From DATBLY01 sp963705545 (GTDB lineage: Bacteria > Actinomycetota > UBA4738 > HRBIN12): a stretch of DNA of 64,000 nt. The translations under genes were made by a program, and so were the position numbers. Each line of letters starts with the position of its first letter. Position 1 is the first letter of the stretch. The notes under the pieces are model-generated. The model ran no database searches, was not told the origin of the DNA, and worked only from the letters and a program-made list of their open reading frames with translations. Below, piece after piece: positions 28,322-36,557 of the stretch. The stretch covers positions 1,302,001 to 1,366,000 of the forward strand of contig CAVPJX010000001.1 of assembly GCA_963705545.1 (NCBI GenBank), read 5' to 3'.

Positions 28322-30970
28322 TCAGGCGTCCTCGTGGAAGACGCGCTCCATCGCGCGGCGCGCACGGCGCGTGATCCTCAGGTAGTCGTCCAGGAAGCTC
28401 TGCCGCGCGTGTTCCTCGTAGCCGAGCCGCCGCGCGAGCACCGTCTGCTCGTCCGGGGACGCGGGAACGGCCTCGGCGTGCAACCGGCGGTCGATCTCGA
28501 GCGCGTTCTTCACGTCCATGCAGAACACGAACGCATCGCCGAGCTCGCGCGCGACGCTCCCTTCGATCAGGCGCGCCGCGGCGAGACGTTCGATCGCCTC
28601 GAGCGTCCGACGGGATCGGACCTCGGGGTTGGCACCGCCGGACCGCATCAGCTCCAGCTCGACGGCGAACTGCACGTCGGCGAGGGACCCGATCCCCAAC
28701 TTGAAGTGGAACTTCGCGGCCTCGGGCGGCTTCACCCGCTCGCGCTCGATCCGCTCGCGCATCCGACGGACCTCGGCGACCCGATCCACGGTGATCCCGT
28801 CGGGCGGATAGGCGAAGTCCGCGGCGTTCAGCTCGAACCTCCGGCCCAGCGCGGGGTCGCCCGCGACCGCTCGGGCTCGCAGCAGCGCCTGGAACTCCCA
28901 CGTCTCCGCGTACCGCTCCCAGTACTCGAGGTAGCTCGCGAGCGATCGCGCGAGCGGGCCGTTGCGCCCCTCCGGCCGGAGGTCGGCGTCGGGCTCCCAG
29001 CCCGCCTCGCGCACGGCGCGCATCACGCGCTCCGCCGCGCCGACCGCACGCCGGAGGTCGTCGGGTCCCTCGCCGTCGTAGACGAACAGCAGGTCCAGGT
29101 CCGAGGCGACGTTCAGCTCCTGCGCGCCGAGCTTGCCCATCCCGATCACCGCGAACGGCAGCTCCGGCTCCGCGCCCGCGACCGCCTCCGAGACCACGCG
29201 ATCGGCGACCGCCGCCAGGGCCTCTCCCGTCTGCGCGGGGAGGAGCTCGCGGGCGGCCGATCGCGCGATCGCGCCCACGAGCGCCGCCTGCGCGTCGACC
29301 GGATCGGACGGCTCGGCGAGCGAACCGAGGCGATCGACGTCGGCCACCAGCAGGTCGGTGGCGAACGAGCTGGCGGCCACCAGGTGCGCCAGTCGTCGAG
29401 CCGCGGTCGGATCGTTCGCCAGCAGATCCGCCGGCTCGTGCCGGTCCCCGACCGATTCCGCCACGCGGAGCAGCCGGACCAGCGCCGCGTCCGGGTTCGC
29501 CGCCGATGCGAGCGGGGGCGCCATCACGGGGAACATGTGCGCGAGGACCTTCCCGATCCGGACGCTCGGATCCACGAGCCGCTGCAGCACCTCGTATGAG
29601 CGGGCCGGCGTCGCGAACCCCAGTCCACCCAGGAGCTCCTCGGTCGCCGCGCGATCGACGCCCGGACGCGGCGCCACCGGGCCCGCGAACGCCTCGAGCA
29701 GCGGCCGGTAGAACAGCCGCTCGTGGATCCCGCGGACGCGCTCGGTCTGTCGCTCGTACTCGGCCGCCAGCGCGGCGGCATCGCCCAGACCCAGCGCGCG
29801 CGCCAGCACCGACCGCGCGTGCGGGTCCGTGGGGAGGTCGTGCGTCTGGAGGTCGCGCACGATCTGGAGCCGGTGTTCCAGTCGCCGGAGGAACCGGTAC
29901 GCGTCGGCCAGAGCGTCGGCGTCCCCGTGCGCGACGAACCCCTCGTCCGCGAGGGCCGCGAGGGCGCGGAGCGTGTTCGGGTCGCGCAACCGCTCGTCCC
30001 GGCGGCCGTGCACGATCTGGAGCAGCTGCACCGCGAACTCCACGTCGCGGATCCCGCCCCGGCCGCGCTTGACCTCGGTGAGCTCCTTGCCGCGTCGGCG
30101 GATGTACTCCTCGAGTCGAACCTTGGTACGGCGGACATCGTCGATCGCGACCGGCTTGAGCTCCGGTGGGTACACGGACGGGGCGACGCCCGCGAGGAAC
30201 GCGGCGCCGGTGGAAGGATCGCCCGCGACCGCCCTCGACTTGATCATCGCCTGGCGCTCCCAGGTGGCGGCGTCGTGCTCGTAGTACGCGACGGTCGCCC
30301 CGAGGCTCCGGGAGAGGGCGCCGCCCCGTCCGCCGGGGCGGAGCGTGGGATCGACACGCAGCCCGATCCCCTCCGCGGTCGGCTCGGACAGCAGACGGAT
30401 CAGCGCGGCGGCGGACGTGGCCGCGCCGCCCGGGTCCGCGCCGTCGCCGTGCACGAAGATCACGTCGACGTCGCTCGCGTAGTTCAGCTCCGACCCGCCG
30501 AGCTTGCCGAGACCGATCACGGCGAGGCCGATCGCGGACGCCGTCCGTGCGCAGGCGAACGCGAGGCACGCCTCGGCCACCGCGCTGATCTGCTCGACGA
30601 CGTCCTCGAGCCCCGCGCCCATCAGGTCGGCGGCCGCCACCCGCAGCATCGCTCGTCGCCGGAACCTGCGGAGCCCGTCGGCCGGACCGACCTCCGAAGC
30701 CAGCACCGCCAGTTCCTCGTCCAGTGCGGCCCGGGCGCGCGGACGCACGTCGGCGAGCTCGACGGTCTCACCGGGATGACGCACGAGCAGGTCGGCCGCC
30801 GCCGTCGAGAACCCTAGGAGGCGAACGGCGATCGGGAGCACGTCGGGCCGGGCGAGCAGCTCGCGCGCCGCGGGATCCTCCCCCACGCGCGACAGCGCGA
30901 CGCGCGCCAGCTCGGGATCGGGGGCCTCGGCCAGCGCCCGGCCGAGCGTCTCGGGGTCGAGGTCGAGCAT
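28322..30970 (-). CDS. glnE: Glutamine synthetase adenylyltransferase / adenylyl-removing enzyme
   Basis: 882 residues, close to the usual 940-1000. Two nucleotidyltransferase halves are clear. One has VIGLGKLGGSELNYASDVDV and the other has VIGMGKLGAQELNVASDLDL; each carries the GxxKLGxxELNxxSDxD metal motif. A GlnD_UR-like helical domain sits between and after. The enzyme adds and removes AMP on glutamine synthetase in response to PII and glutamine. Start ATG at 30970, 6 nt from a TAGCGT hexamer and without a Shine-Dalgarno, so leaderless. Divergent from glnA. Confidence 0.95.
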   Translation of the reverse strand: MLDLDPETLGRALAEAPDPELARVALSRVGEDPAARELLARPDVLPIAVRLLGFSTAAADLLVRHPGETVELADVRPRARAALDEELAVLASEVGPADGLRRFRRRAMLRVAAADLMGAGLEDVVEQISAVAEACLAFACARTASAIGLAVIGLGKLGGSELNYASDVDVIFVHGDGADPGGAATSAAALIRLLSEPTAEGIGLRVDPTLRPGGRGGALSRSLGATVAYYEHDAATWERQAMIKSRAVAGDPSTGAAFLAGVAPSVYPPELKPVAIDDVRRTKVRLEEYIRRRGKELTEVKRGRGGIRDVEFAVQLLQIVHGRRDERLRDPNTLRALAALADEGFVAHGDADALADAYRFLRRLEHRLQIVRDLQTHDLPTDPHARSVLARALGLGDAAALAAEYERQTERVRGIHERLFYRPLLEAFAGPVAPRPGVDRAATEELLGGLGFATPARSYEVLQRLVDPSVRIGKVLAHMFPVMAPPLASAANPDAALVRLLRVAESVGDRHEPADLLANDPTAARRLAHLVAASSFATDLLVADVDRLGSLAEPSDPVDAQAALVGAIARSAARELLPAQTGEALAAVADRVVSEAVAGAEPELPFAVIGMGKLGAQELNVASDLDLLFVYDGEGPDDLRRAVGAAERVMRAVREAGWEPDADLRPEGRNGPLARSLASYLEYWERYAETWEFQALLRARAVAGDPALGRRFELNAADFAYPPDGITVDRVAEVRRMRERIERERVKPPEAAKFHFKLGIGSLADVQFAVELELMRSGGANPEVRSRRTLEAIERLAAARLIEGSVARELGDAFVFCMDVKNALEIDRRLHAEAVPASPDEQTVLARRLGYEEHARQSFLDDYLRITRRARRAMERVFHEDA

Positions 30971-30976
30971 GCCGAC

Positions 30977-30982
30977 ACGCTA
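30977..30982 (-). promoter_or_regulatory. Leaderless-type -10 (TAGCGT) for glnE
   Basis: On the minus strand TAGCGT stands 6 nt before the glnE ATG, with no Shine-Dalgarno between. Confidence 0.5.
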
Positions 30983-31033
30983 GTGCCTCGGCGGGACGTC
31001 ACGGGGAGCGTGCTCCGCCCCGTCTCCGCGAAC

Positions 31034-31049
31034 GTAACGGACCCGTAAC
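31034..31049 (+). promoter_or_regulatory. GlnR-like box between glnE and glnA
   Basis: GTAAC-GGACCC-GTAAC fits the actinobacterial GlnR pattern gTnAc-n6-GaAAc with one mismatch in the second half-site. It lies about 22 nt upstream of the glnA -10 hexamer, as expected for an activator site. Recognition by GlnR is inferred. Confidence 0.55.
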
Positions 31050-31070
31050 GAAGCCGGCGCGCGGCCCGTC

Positions 31071-31076
31071 TACCCT
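31071..31076 (+). promoter_or_regulatory. Leaderless-type -10 (TACCCT) for glnA
   Basis: TACCCT ends 7 nt before the glnA ATG (31084) and no Shine-Dalgarno is present. Confidence 0.55.
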
Positions 31077-31083
31077 CGACGAC

Positions 31084-32412
31084 ATGGCCCTGTCAGCCGA
31101 AGCCGACTACGTCCTGCGCACGGTCGAGGAGCGCGGGATCCGCTTCATCCGCCTGTGGTTCACCGACGTCCTGGGGTTCCTGAAGTCGTTCACGATCACG
31201 TCGCAGGAGCTCGAAGGGGCGTTCGCCGAGGGGATGGGCTTCGACGGCTCGTCGATCGAGGGCTTCAGCCGCATCCAGGAATCGGACATGGTGGCGGTGC
31301 CCGACCCCGCGACCTTCCAGATCATCCCGTGGAAGTCCGAGGCCGAGGTCGCGCGGATGTTCTGCGACGTCTACGACCCGGACGGGACACCGTTCGACGG
31401 TGATCCTCGCGGCGTCCTGAAGCGGCAGCTGAAGCGCGCCGCCGACCTGGGATTCACGTTCTACGTCGGGCCCGAGCTCGAGTACTTCTACTTCCGGTCG
31501 GTCGAGGAGCCCGAGTTCCTCGACCAGGGCGGCTACTTCGACGAGACGCCGCTCGACGTCGCCACCGACTACCGCAAACGCACCGTCGGGTACCTCGAGT
31601 CGATGGGGATCCCCGTCGAGTACGTCCACCACGAGGTGGCCCCCTCGCAGCACGAGATCGACCTGCGCTACACGGACGCGCTCTCGATGGCGGACAACGT
31701 GATGACGTACCGCCTGACCGTGAAGGAGGTCGCCCAGGAGTTCGGGATCTACGCGACGTTCATGCCGAAGCCCGTGATGGGCGTGAACGGTAGCGGGATG
31801 CATACGCATCAGTCCCTGTTCGAGGGCGACCGCAACGCGTTCTTCGACGCGACCGACGAGTACCACCTGTCCAAGCTCGCGAAGTCCTACATCGCCGGGA
31901 TCCTGCGCCACGCGCCCGAGATCACGCTCGTGACGAACCAATGGGTGAACTCGTACAAGCGGCTGATCCCCGGGTACGAGGCCCCGGTGTACGTGTGCTG
32001 GGCCCGGCGGAACCGGAGCGCCCTGGTCCGGGTCCCGATGTACAAGCCCGGGAAGGAGGGCGCCACGCGGATCGAGTACCGCTCGCCGGATCCGGCGTGC
32101 AACCCCTACCTCGCGTTCGCGGCGATGCTCGCCGCCGGCCTGGCGGGGATCGAGGGCGAGTACGAGCTGCCGCCCGAGGCGTCGAACAACATCTACGAGA
32201 TGACCGAGGAGGAGCGCGAGACCGCCGGGATCCGCTCCCTCCCCGAGGACCTGGTGGAGGCGATCCACCTGGCGGAGCGGTCGGAGGTCCTCCGCGCCGC
32301 CCTCGGGGACCACGTCCACGAGTTCCTGATCCGCAACAAGCGCGCGGAGTGGGACTCGTTCAAGGCGTACGTCACCCCCTACGAGCTGGAGCGATACCTC
32401 CCGATCCTGTAG
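31084..32412 (+). CDS. glnA: Type I glutamine synthetase, short (GSI-alpha / GlnA2-like)
   Basis: 442 residues. Signatures: GMGFDGSSIEGFSRIQESDM (N-terminal), EVAPSQHEIDLRY, the ATP site FMPKPVMGVNGSGMHTHQSL, and RIEYRSPDPACNPYLA. It makes glutamine from glutamate, ammonia and ATP, normally as a dodecamer. It lacks the NLYDLP-type tyrosine loop adenylylated in GSI-beta enzymes; the equivalent is NIYEMTEEERETAGI. It is thus the short type, like mycobacterial GlnA2, which also neighbours glnE. A GlnR-like box and a leaderless promoter precede it. The adjacent GlnE probably acts on another synthetase elsewhere. Confidence 0.95.
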   Translation: MALSAEADYVLRTVEERGIRFIRLWFTDVLGFLKSFTITSQELEGAFAEGMGFDGSSIEGFSRIQESDMVAVPDPATFQIIPWKSEAEVARMFCDVYDPDGTPFDGDPRGVLKRQLKRAADLGFTFYVGPELEYFYFRSVEEPEFLDQGGYFDETPLDVATDYRKRTVGYLESMGIPVEYVHHEVAPSQHEIDLRYTDALSMADNVMTYRLTVKEVAQEFGIYATFMPKPVMGVNGSGMHTHQSLFEGDRNAFFDATDEYHLSKLAKSYIAGILRHAPEITLVTNQWVNSYKRLIPGYEAPVYVCWARRNRSALVRVPMYKPGKEGATRIEYRSPDPACNPYLAFAAMLAAGLAGIEGEYELPPEASNNIYEMTEEERETAGIRSLPEDLVEAIHLAERSEVLRAALGDHVHEFLIRNKRAEWDSFKAYVTPYELERYLPIL

Positions 32413-32449
32413 ACAGCGAACGGAACCTACGTCGGCGTGAAGCGGTGGC

Positions 32450-32791
32450 TCAGCTGCGCACGACCACGCGGCCACACATGCCGCTGCACGCTCCCCCGCT
32501 GACGGTCCCGTGGATCGTGCAGTAGAACCGGAACGTCCCGGACGCGTTGAACCGCCGCTTCACCTTGGCCCCGACGGGGAGCGAGCGGTCGAAGCTCCAG
32601 TTCCCACCGTAGGCCCGGATGTGATGGACGCCGCTCACGCCCTTCCAACGCACGGTGGTGCCCCGGTCGACGATCAGGCTCGCCGGCGACCAGCTGACGC
32701 CCGAACCTCGGATCACCGGGGCAGCCTGCGCGGGCGCGGCGAGCGACACCACGAGTGCGGCAGCGGCAACGACCGTCAGCCAGCGGCGCAT
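32450..32791 (-). CDS. Secreted cupredoxin (plastocyanin-like) protein
   Basis: 113 residues. Signal peptide RRWLTVVAAAALVVSLAAPA. The mature domain VSWSPASLIVDRGTTVRWKG is cupredoxin-like. Type 1 copper ligands are all present: His in GVHHIRAYG, Cys in FRFYCTIHG, His in the same motif, and Met in GACSGMCG. An extra Cys pair (GACSGMC) flanks the Met. Likely an extracytoplasmic electron carrier or copper-binding protein. GGAGGTGG precedes the ATG. A close paralogue lies upstream. Confidence 0.85.
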   Translation of the reverse strand: MRRWLTVVAAAALVVSLAAPAQAAPVIRGSGVSWSPASLIVDRGTTVRWKGVSGVHHIRAYGGNWSFDRSLPVGAKVKRRFNASGTFRFYCTIHGTVSGGACSGMCGRVVVRS

Positions 32792-32882
32792 CGGGACCAC
32801 CTCCAGGACCATCGACGGTGAGGGACTTCGGTACTACGGGCGGGTCCGGGGACCGGATGGGTCTGCATGGAACATCCCTCGA

Positions 32883-33251
32883 TCACGACACGCGGACCGA
32901 CCCGCACATCCCGGAGCAGACGCCGTTCAGCAGCGTGGAATGCAACGTGCAGCGGAACCGGAACGTCCCACGGCGCGAGAACCGGTACTTCGTCGAGGCG
33001 CCCGAGGGGAGTGACTCACCGAAGGTCCAGTTCGACCCGTACGCGTAGACGTTGTGGATCAGGCCGGTGCTCTTCCACTTCACGACCGCGCCCCGGGAGA
33101 CCGAGACCGAGGCCGGCGACCATCGGATGTCCAGACCTCGGATCACGACGGGAGCACCGCTCGCCGGGTCGCCGACGACCATCATGGCCGTCGCGATCAA
33201 CGCGGCCGCGAACCATCCGCGCCACCGCCGCCTCGCCCCCACCCGCGTCAT
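32883..33251 (-). CDS. Secreted cupredoxin (plastocyanin-like) protein, paralogue
   Basis: 122 residues, same layout as the neighbour: signal peptide GWFAAALIATAMMVVGDPAS, DIRWSPASVSVSRGAVVKWK, copper ligands His (GLIHNVYAYG), Cys and His (FRFRCTLHS) and Met (GVCSGMCG). The N-terminal start at 33251 is chosen because a TACCCT hexamer stands 7 nt before it (leaderless); an ATG 36 bases further out has no such signal. Probably duplicated from or with the downstream copy; whether the two differ in redox role cannot be seen. Confidence 0.8.
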   Translation of the reverse strand: MTRVGARRRWRGWFAAALIATAMMVVGDPASGAPVVIRGLDIRWSPASVSVSRGAVVKWKSTGLIHNVYAYGSNWTFGESLPSGASTKYRFSRRGTFRFRCTLHSTLLNGVCSGMCGSVRVS

Positions 33252-33258
33252 GGAGCAG

Positions 33259-33264
33259 AGGGTA
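33259..33264 (-). promoter_or_regulatory. Leaderless-type -10 (TACCCT) for the cupredoxin gene
   Basis: TACCCT on the minus strand, 7 nt before the ATG at 33251, no Shine-Dalgarno. Confidence 0.45.
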
Positions 33265-33425
33265 GAACAGGTTCCCCTAACCTTCACCCCTCCGTGACCG
33301 CCGTGGCCATGTCGGGCCGCGGAACCGTGAGGGAACGACGCCTGGCTACGGGGTTGGCCGAGAGGCGATGAGGCTCACGTCATGAGCGCACGCTGGTCGG
33401 CTTGCGTCCGAAGCGGACGACCCCA

Positions 33426-33431
33426 TAGGGT
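33426..33431 (+). promoter_or_regulatory. Leaderless-type -10 (TAGGGT)
   Basis: TAGGGT ends 7 nt before the ATG at 33439; no Shine-Dalgarno. Confidence 0.45.
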
Positions 33432-33438
33432 TATCGGG

Positions 33439-33909
33439 ATGGAGCCTGACCCGAAGCTCACGCCCGCCCTCGGCGAGGCGCGCAAGCGTCGTCAGACGCT
33501 GCACGACGCCCTCGTCCACCTGGAGATGGCGATCAGCTCCCCGGCGGCCGGCAGGGTCCCGGATTGGACGGCGCAGGTGACGAAGGATCTCGTCGGGGTC
33601 CGCGACGCCTTCGATCAACACATCGAGGCGACCGAGAAACCGGGCGGGCTCTACGAGGAGATCATGGAGCGGGCCCCGCGCCTCGTCCACACCGTCAACA
33701 AGCTCCGCGAGGAGCACCCGTCGATCGCCGCCTCGATCGCGTCCACCGTCGACCGCGTCGAAGGGGGCGAGGTGGGCACGGACGCTTGGCCGATCGACCA
33801 GGTCCGCGACGACCTCCAGCGCTTGATCGGCGGCCTCGTCCGGCACCGTCAGAAGGGCGCGGACCTGGTCTGGGAGGCGTACAACGTGGACATCGGCGGG
33901 ACCGAGTAG
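33439..33909 (+). CDS. Hemerythrin-like helical protein
   Basis: 156 residues, all alpha. The spacing of His and acidic residues in RRQTLHDALVHLEMAI, DAFDQHIEATE, NKLREEHPSI and GLVRHRQKGADLVWEAYNVD resembles the hemerythrin HHE four-helix bundle, which binds a di-iron centre or other metals. Possible roles are oxygen or nitric-oxide sensing or metal storage. Identification is by pattern; one ligand may be missing. The start is placed 7 nt after TAGGGT. It precedes nadE by 18 bases. Confidence 0.6.
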   Translation: MEPDPKLTPALGEARKRRQTLHDALVHLEMAISSPAAGRVPDWTAQVTKDLVGVRDAFDQHIEATEKPGGLYEEIMERAPRLVHTVNKLREEHPSIAASIASTVDRVEGGEVGTDAWPIDQVRDDLQRLIGGLVRHRQKGADLVWEAYNVDIGGTE

Positions 33910-33915
33910 CGGCAG

Positions 33916-33921
33916 TACGCT
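33916..33921 (+). promoter_or_regulatory. Leaderless-type -10 (TACGCT) for nadE
   Basis: TACGCT ends 6 nt before the nadE GTG at 33928, and no Shine-Dalgarno is seen. Confidence 0.5.
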
Positions 33922-33927
33922 TCCGGC

Positions 33928-35541
33928 GTGCTCCGCGTCGCGCTCGGCCAGCTGAACACGACCGTCGGCGACCTCGGCGCCAACGTCGACGCGATGCTCG
34001 CGTGGATCGACCGCGCAGAAGCGGCCGGCGCTCACCTCGTCTGCTTCCCGGAGCTCGCGCTCACCGGATACCCCCCGGAGGACCTGCTGCTGCGTGACGA
34101 GTTCGTGCGCGACAACCTCGACGCGCTCGAACGGTTGGCGGCGGCAACCAGCGGTCGGACCGCGGATGTCGTGGTCGGGTTCGTCGACCGGACGGAAGCC
34201 GGGATCCACAACGCCGCGGCGCTGATCAGGTCGGGCGCTGTGGTCGAGCGCTACCACAAGATCCAGCTCCCGAACTACGGCGTGTTCGACGAGAAGCGCT
34301 ACTTCGTCGCCGGGACGAGGACCCTGCGCATCCCGGTCGCCGGCTCGGACGTCGGGGTCTCGGTCTGCGAGGACGCCTGGGACGGCGAGCTGCCGTTCGC
34401 CACGTACGTGGGCGCCGGGCTGATCGCGAACATCAACGCGTCGCCGTACCACCGCCGCAAGGTGACCGAACGCGAGGAGATCTGCCGGCGCCGCGCGCTC
34501 CAGACCGGGGCCTGGATCGTCTACGTCAACGCGGTCGGCGGACAGGACGAGCTGGTGTTCGACGGCGGGAGCATGGTCGTCGCCCCCGACGGCTCGGTCG
34601 CGTGCCGTGCCGCCATGTTCGAGGAAGACCTGCTGGTCGTGGACATCGAGGGGACCACGGCGAGCCCCGACCACGGGTCCACGTGGCCGGGCGAGACCGA
34701 GGAGATCTACCGGGCGCTCACGCTCGGCCTCGGCGACTACGTACGGAAGAACGGGTTCCGCGACGTCGTGGTCGGCCTGTCCGGAGGGATCGACTCCTCG
34801 CTCGTGGCGACGCTCGCCGCGGACGCGCTCGGTCCGCAGGCCGTCCACGTCCTGGCGATGCCGTCGCCGTACTCGTCACCGGAGAGCGTCGAGGATGCGG
34901 CCGACTGCGCGGAGCGCCTCGGTGTCCGGATCGACACGGTCCCGATCACCGACGTCTACGACGCGTACCGGGCCGCGCTGGCGAACGTGTTCGGCGACCG
35001 TCCGGCGGACGTCACCGAGGAGAACCTGCAGGCCCGGATCCGCGGCAACTACCTGATGGCGCTGTCGAACAAGTTCGGCTCGCTCGTGCTCGCGACCGGG
35101 AACAAGAGCGAGTACGCGGTCGGCTACGCGACGCTCTACGGTGACATGGCCGGTGGGTTCGCGCCGATCAAGGACGTCCCGAAGACCCTCGTCTACGAGC
35201 TCGCCGCATGGCGGAACGCCCGGGGCGATCCGGCGCCGATCCCCGAACGGGTGATGACGAAGCCGCCGTCGGCCGAGCTCCGGCCCGACCAGCTGGACAC
35301 GGACTCGCTCCCTCCGTACGACCGCCTCGACCCGATCGTCGAGGCCTACGTCGAGGACGATCTCGGGGTCGAGCAGATCGTCGCGGCGGGGCACGATCGC
35401 ACGACGGTCGAACGGGTGATCCGCATGATCGACCGCGCCGAGTACAAGCGCCGGCAGGCGGCGCCCGGCGTGAAGATCACGCCGAAGGCGTTCGGTCGCG
35501 ACCGACGGATGCCGATCACGAACCGCTACGTCGACCGCTGA
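33928..35541 (+). CDS. nadE: Glutamine-dependent NAD+ synthetase
   Basis: 537 residues. N-terminal nitrilase-type glutaminase: Glu in CFPELALTGYPPEDLL, Lys in YHKIQLPNYG, catalytic Cys in SVCEDAWDG. C-terminal synthetase: P-loop VGLSGGIDSSLVATLAAD, then LATGNKSEYAVGYATLYGDM. It converts deamido-NAD, ATP and glutamine to NAD+, the last step of NAD synthesis. The length matches the shorter bacterial two-domain enzymes (mycobacterial NadE is longer). GTG start with leaderless-type promoter. Confidence 0.95.
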   Translation: MLRVALGQLNTTVGDLGANVDAMLAWIDRAEAAGAHLVCFPELALTGYPPEDLLLRDEFVRDNLDALERLAAATSGRTADVVVGFVDRTEAGIHNAAALIRSGAVVERYHKIQLPNYGVFDEKRYFVAGTRTLRIPVAGSDVGVSVCEDAWDGELPFATYVGAGLIANINASPYHRRKVTEREEICRRRALQTGAWIVYVNAVGGQDELVFDGGSMVVAPDGSVACRAAMFEEDLLVVDIEGTTASPDHGSTWPGETEEIYRALTLGLGDYVRKNGFRDVVVGLSGGIDSSLVATLAADALGPQAVHVLAMPSPYSSPESVEDAADCAERLGVRIDTVPITDVYDAYRAALANVFGDRPADVTEENLQARIRGNYLMALSNKFGSLVLATGNKSEYAVGYATLYGDMAGGFAPIKDVPKTLVYELAAWRNARGDPAPIPERVMTKPPSAELRPDQLDTDSLPPYDRLDPIVEAYVEDDLGVEQIVAAGHDRTTVERVIRMIDRAEYKRRQAAPGVKITPKAFGRDRRMPITNRYVDR

Positions 35542-35575
35542 GGCCGGCGCCGCGATCCGTGACCGGCATCCGGGG

Positions 35576-36301
35576 TCAGACGAGCTCCCAGGTGACGCTG
35601 ACCGAGACCTGCGACTCGATCGTCGGCGCCTCGATCGGCGTGGGCGCCCCACCCTCCGCTGCGACGGCCATGTCACGTCCGTAGTAGATCGGCGGGTACG
35701 TCGGGGCACTCGCCTCGATCATCGTCACGACCTGCCCGAGCGAAGCGTCGCCCGCGCCCGCCATGATCTCGGCCTTGCCGCGCGCGTCTCGCACGGCGTC
35801 GGCGAGCGCGCGGTCCATCGCCGGGTTGTCCTCGGAGAGCGTGAACGAGATGCCGTTCGTGAGGTTGGCGCCGGCGTCGACACCGGCGTCGATCACCTCG
35901 CCGGCCTTCGACACGTCGTGCACCGTCACTTCGACCTGGTTCGACGCCTGGTAGCCGGTGATGTCGGTCCCGCTGCTGCCGTACGTCGGCCACAGGCTCA
36001 CGTTGCTGGTCGCCAGGTCGTCCTTCGTGATCCCCAGGGCAGCCAGGGCGGACAGCACCTTCGTCATCCGCTCGGCGTTCTGCTGCAGGGCCCCCTGCGC
36101 CGTGTTCGCTTCGGTCTGGACCCCGAGCGACACGACGGCCTGGTCGGGAGCGGAACGGATCGTCGCCGTGCCCGACACGGTCACGGTGCGACGATCGGTC
36201 GGAGCGGGGTCGGTGCCGGAGTCCTGCGCGACGGACGGCAGCTGGAGCGCCACCACCGCGCCGAGCACGATCCCGGCCACCACGTACCCGATGCGCTTCA
36301 T
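35576..36301 (-). CDS. SIMPL domain (DUF541) exported protein
   Basis: 241 residues. N-terminal signal/anchor MKRIGYVVAGIVLGAVVALQ. SIMPL features: RTVTVSGTATIRSAPDQAVV, ALAALGITKDDLATSNVSLWPTY is split over a linker, then GYQASNQVEVTVHD and ALADAVRDARGKAEIMAGAG. The family is periplasmic or envelope-associated and linked to oxidative-stress tolerance in some bacteria; its biochemistry is unknown. GAGGAGG lies before the ATG. Confidence 0.9.
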   Translation of the reverse strand: MKRIGYVVAGIVLGAVVALQLPSVAQDSGTDPAPTDRRTVTVSGTATIRSAPDQAVVSLGVQTEANTAQGALQQNAERMTKVLSALAALGITKDDLATSNVSLWPTYGSSGTDITGYQASNQVEVTVHDVSKAGEVIDAGVDAGANLTNGISFTLSEDNPAMDRALADAVRDARGKAEIMAGAGDASLGQVVTMIEASAPTYPPIYYGRDMAVAAEGGAPTPIEAPTIESQVSVSVTWELV

Positions 36302-36361
36302 CGCGGTGCCTCCTCTCGGTTCGACCGCGGTGAGACGCGGGGACCGGCGTCTTCGGTTCCC

Positions 36362-36367
36362 TAGAAT
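36362..36367 (+). promoter_or_regulatory. -10 box (TAGAAT) of tRNA-Lys
   Basis: TAGAAT ends 7 nt upstream of the tRNA 5' end, an appropriate position for a -10 element with transcription starting at or near the mature end. Confidence 0.55.
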
Positions 36368-36374
36368 CCCGGCG

Positions 36375-36449
36375 GGGCCGGTAGCTCAGCCTGGTTAGAG
36401 CAGGGGGCTTTTAACCCTCGTGTCGCGGGTTCGAATCCTGCCCGGCCCA
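36375..36449 (+). tRNA. tRNA-Lys (anticodon TTT)
   Basis: 75 nt cloverleaf: acceptor GGGCCGG/CCGGCCC, D-arm GCTC/GAGC, anticodon arm GGGGG-CTTTTAA-CCCTC, T-arm GCGGG-TTCGAAT-CCTGC, discriminator A. CCA is not encoded. Confidence 0.97.
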
Positions 36450-36557
36450 CGGAGAGATCGCCGCGGCAGGTGTCGTCTCGAGCCGAGTCGAGCCCTCCCG
36501 GCGGCTAGCACCGCCGGATAGACTCCGAAGACGGATCCCGTCGCCGGAGGTGACCGC

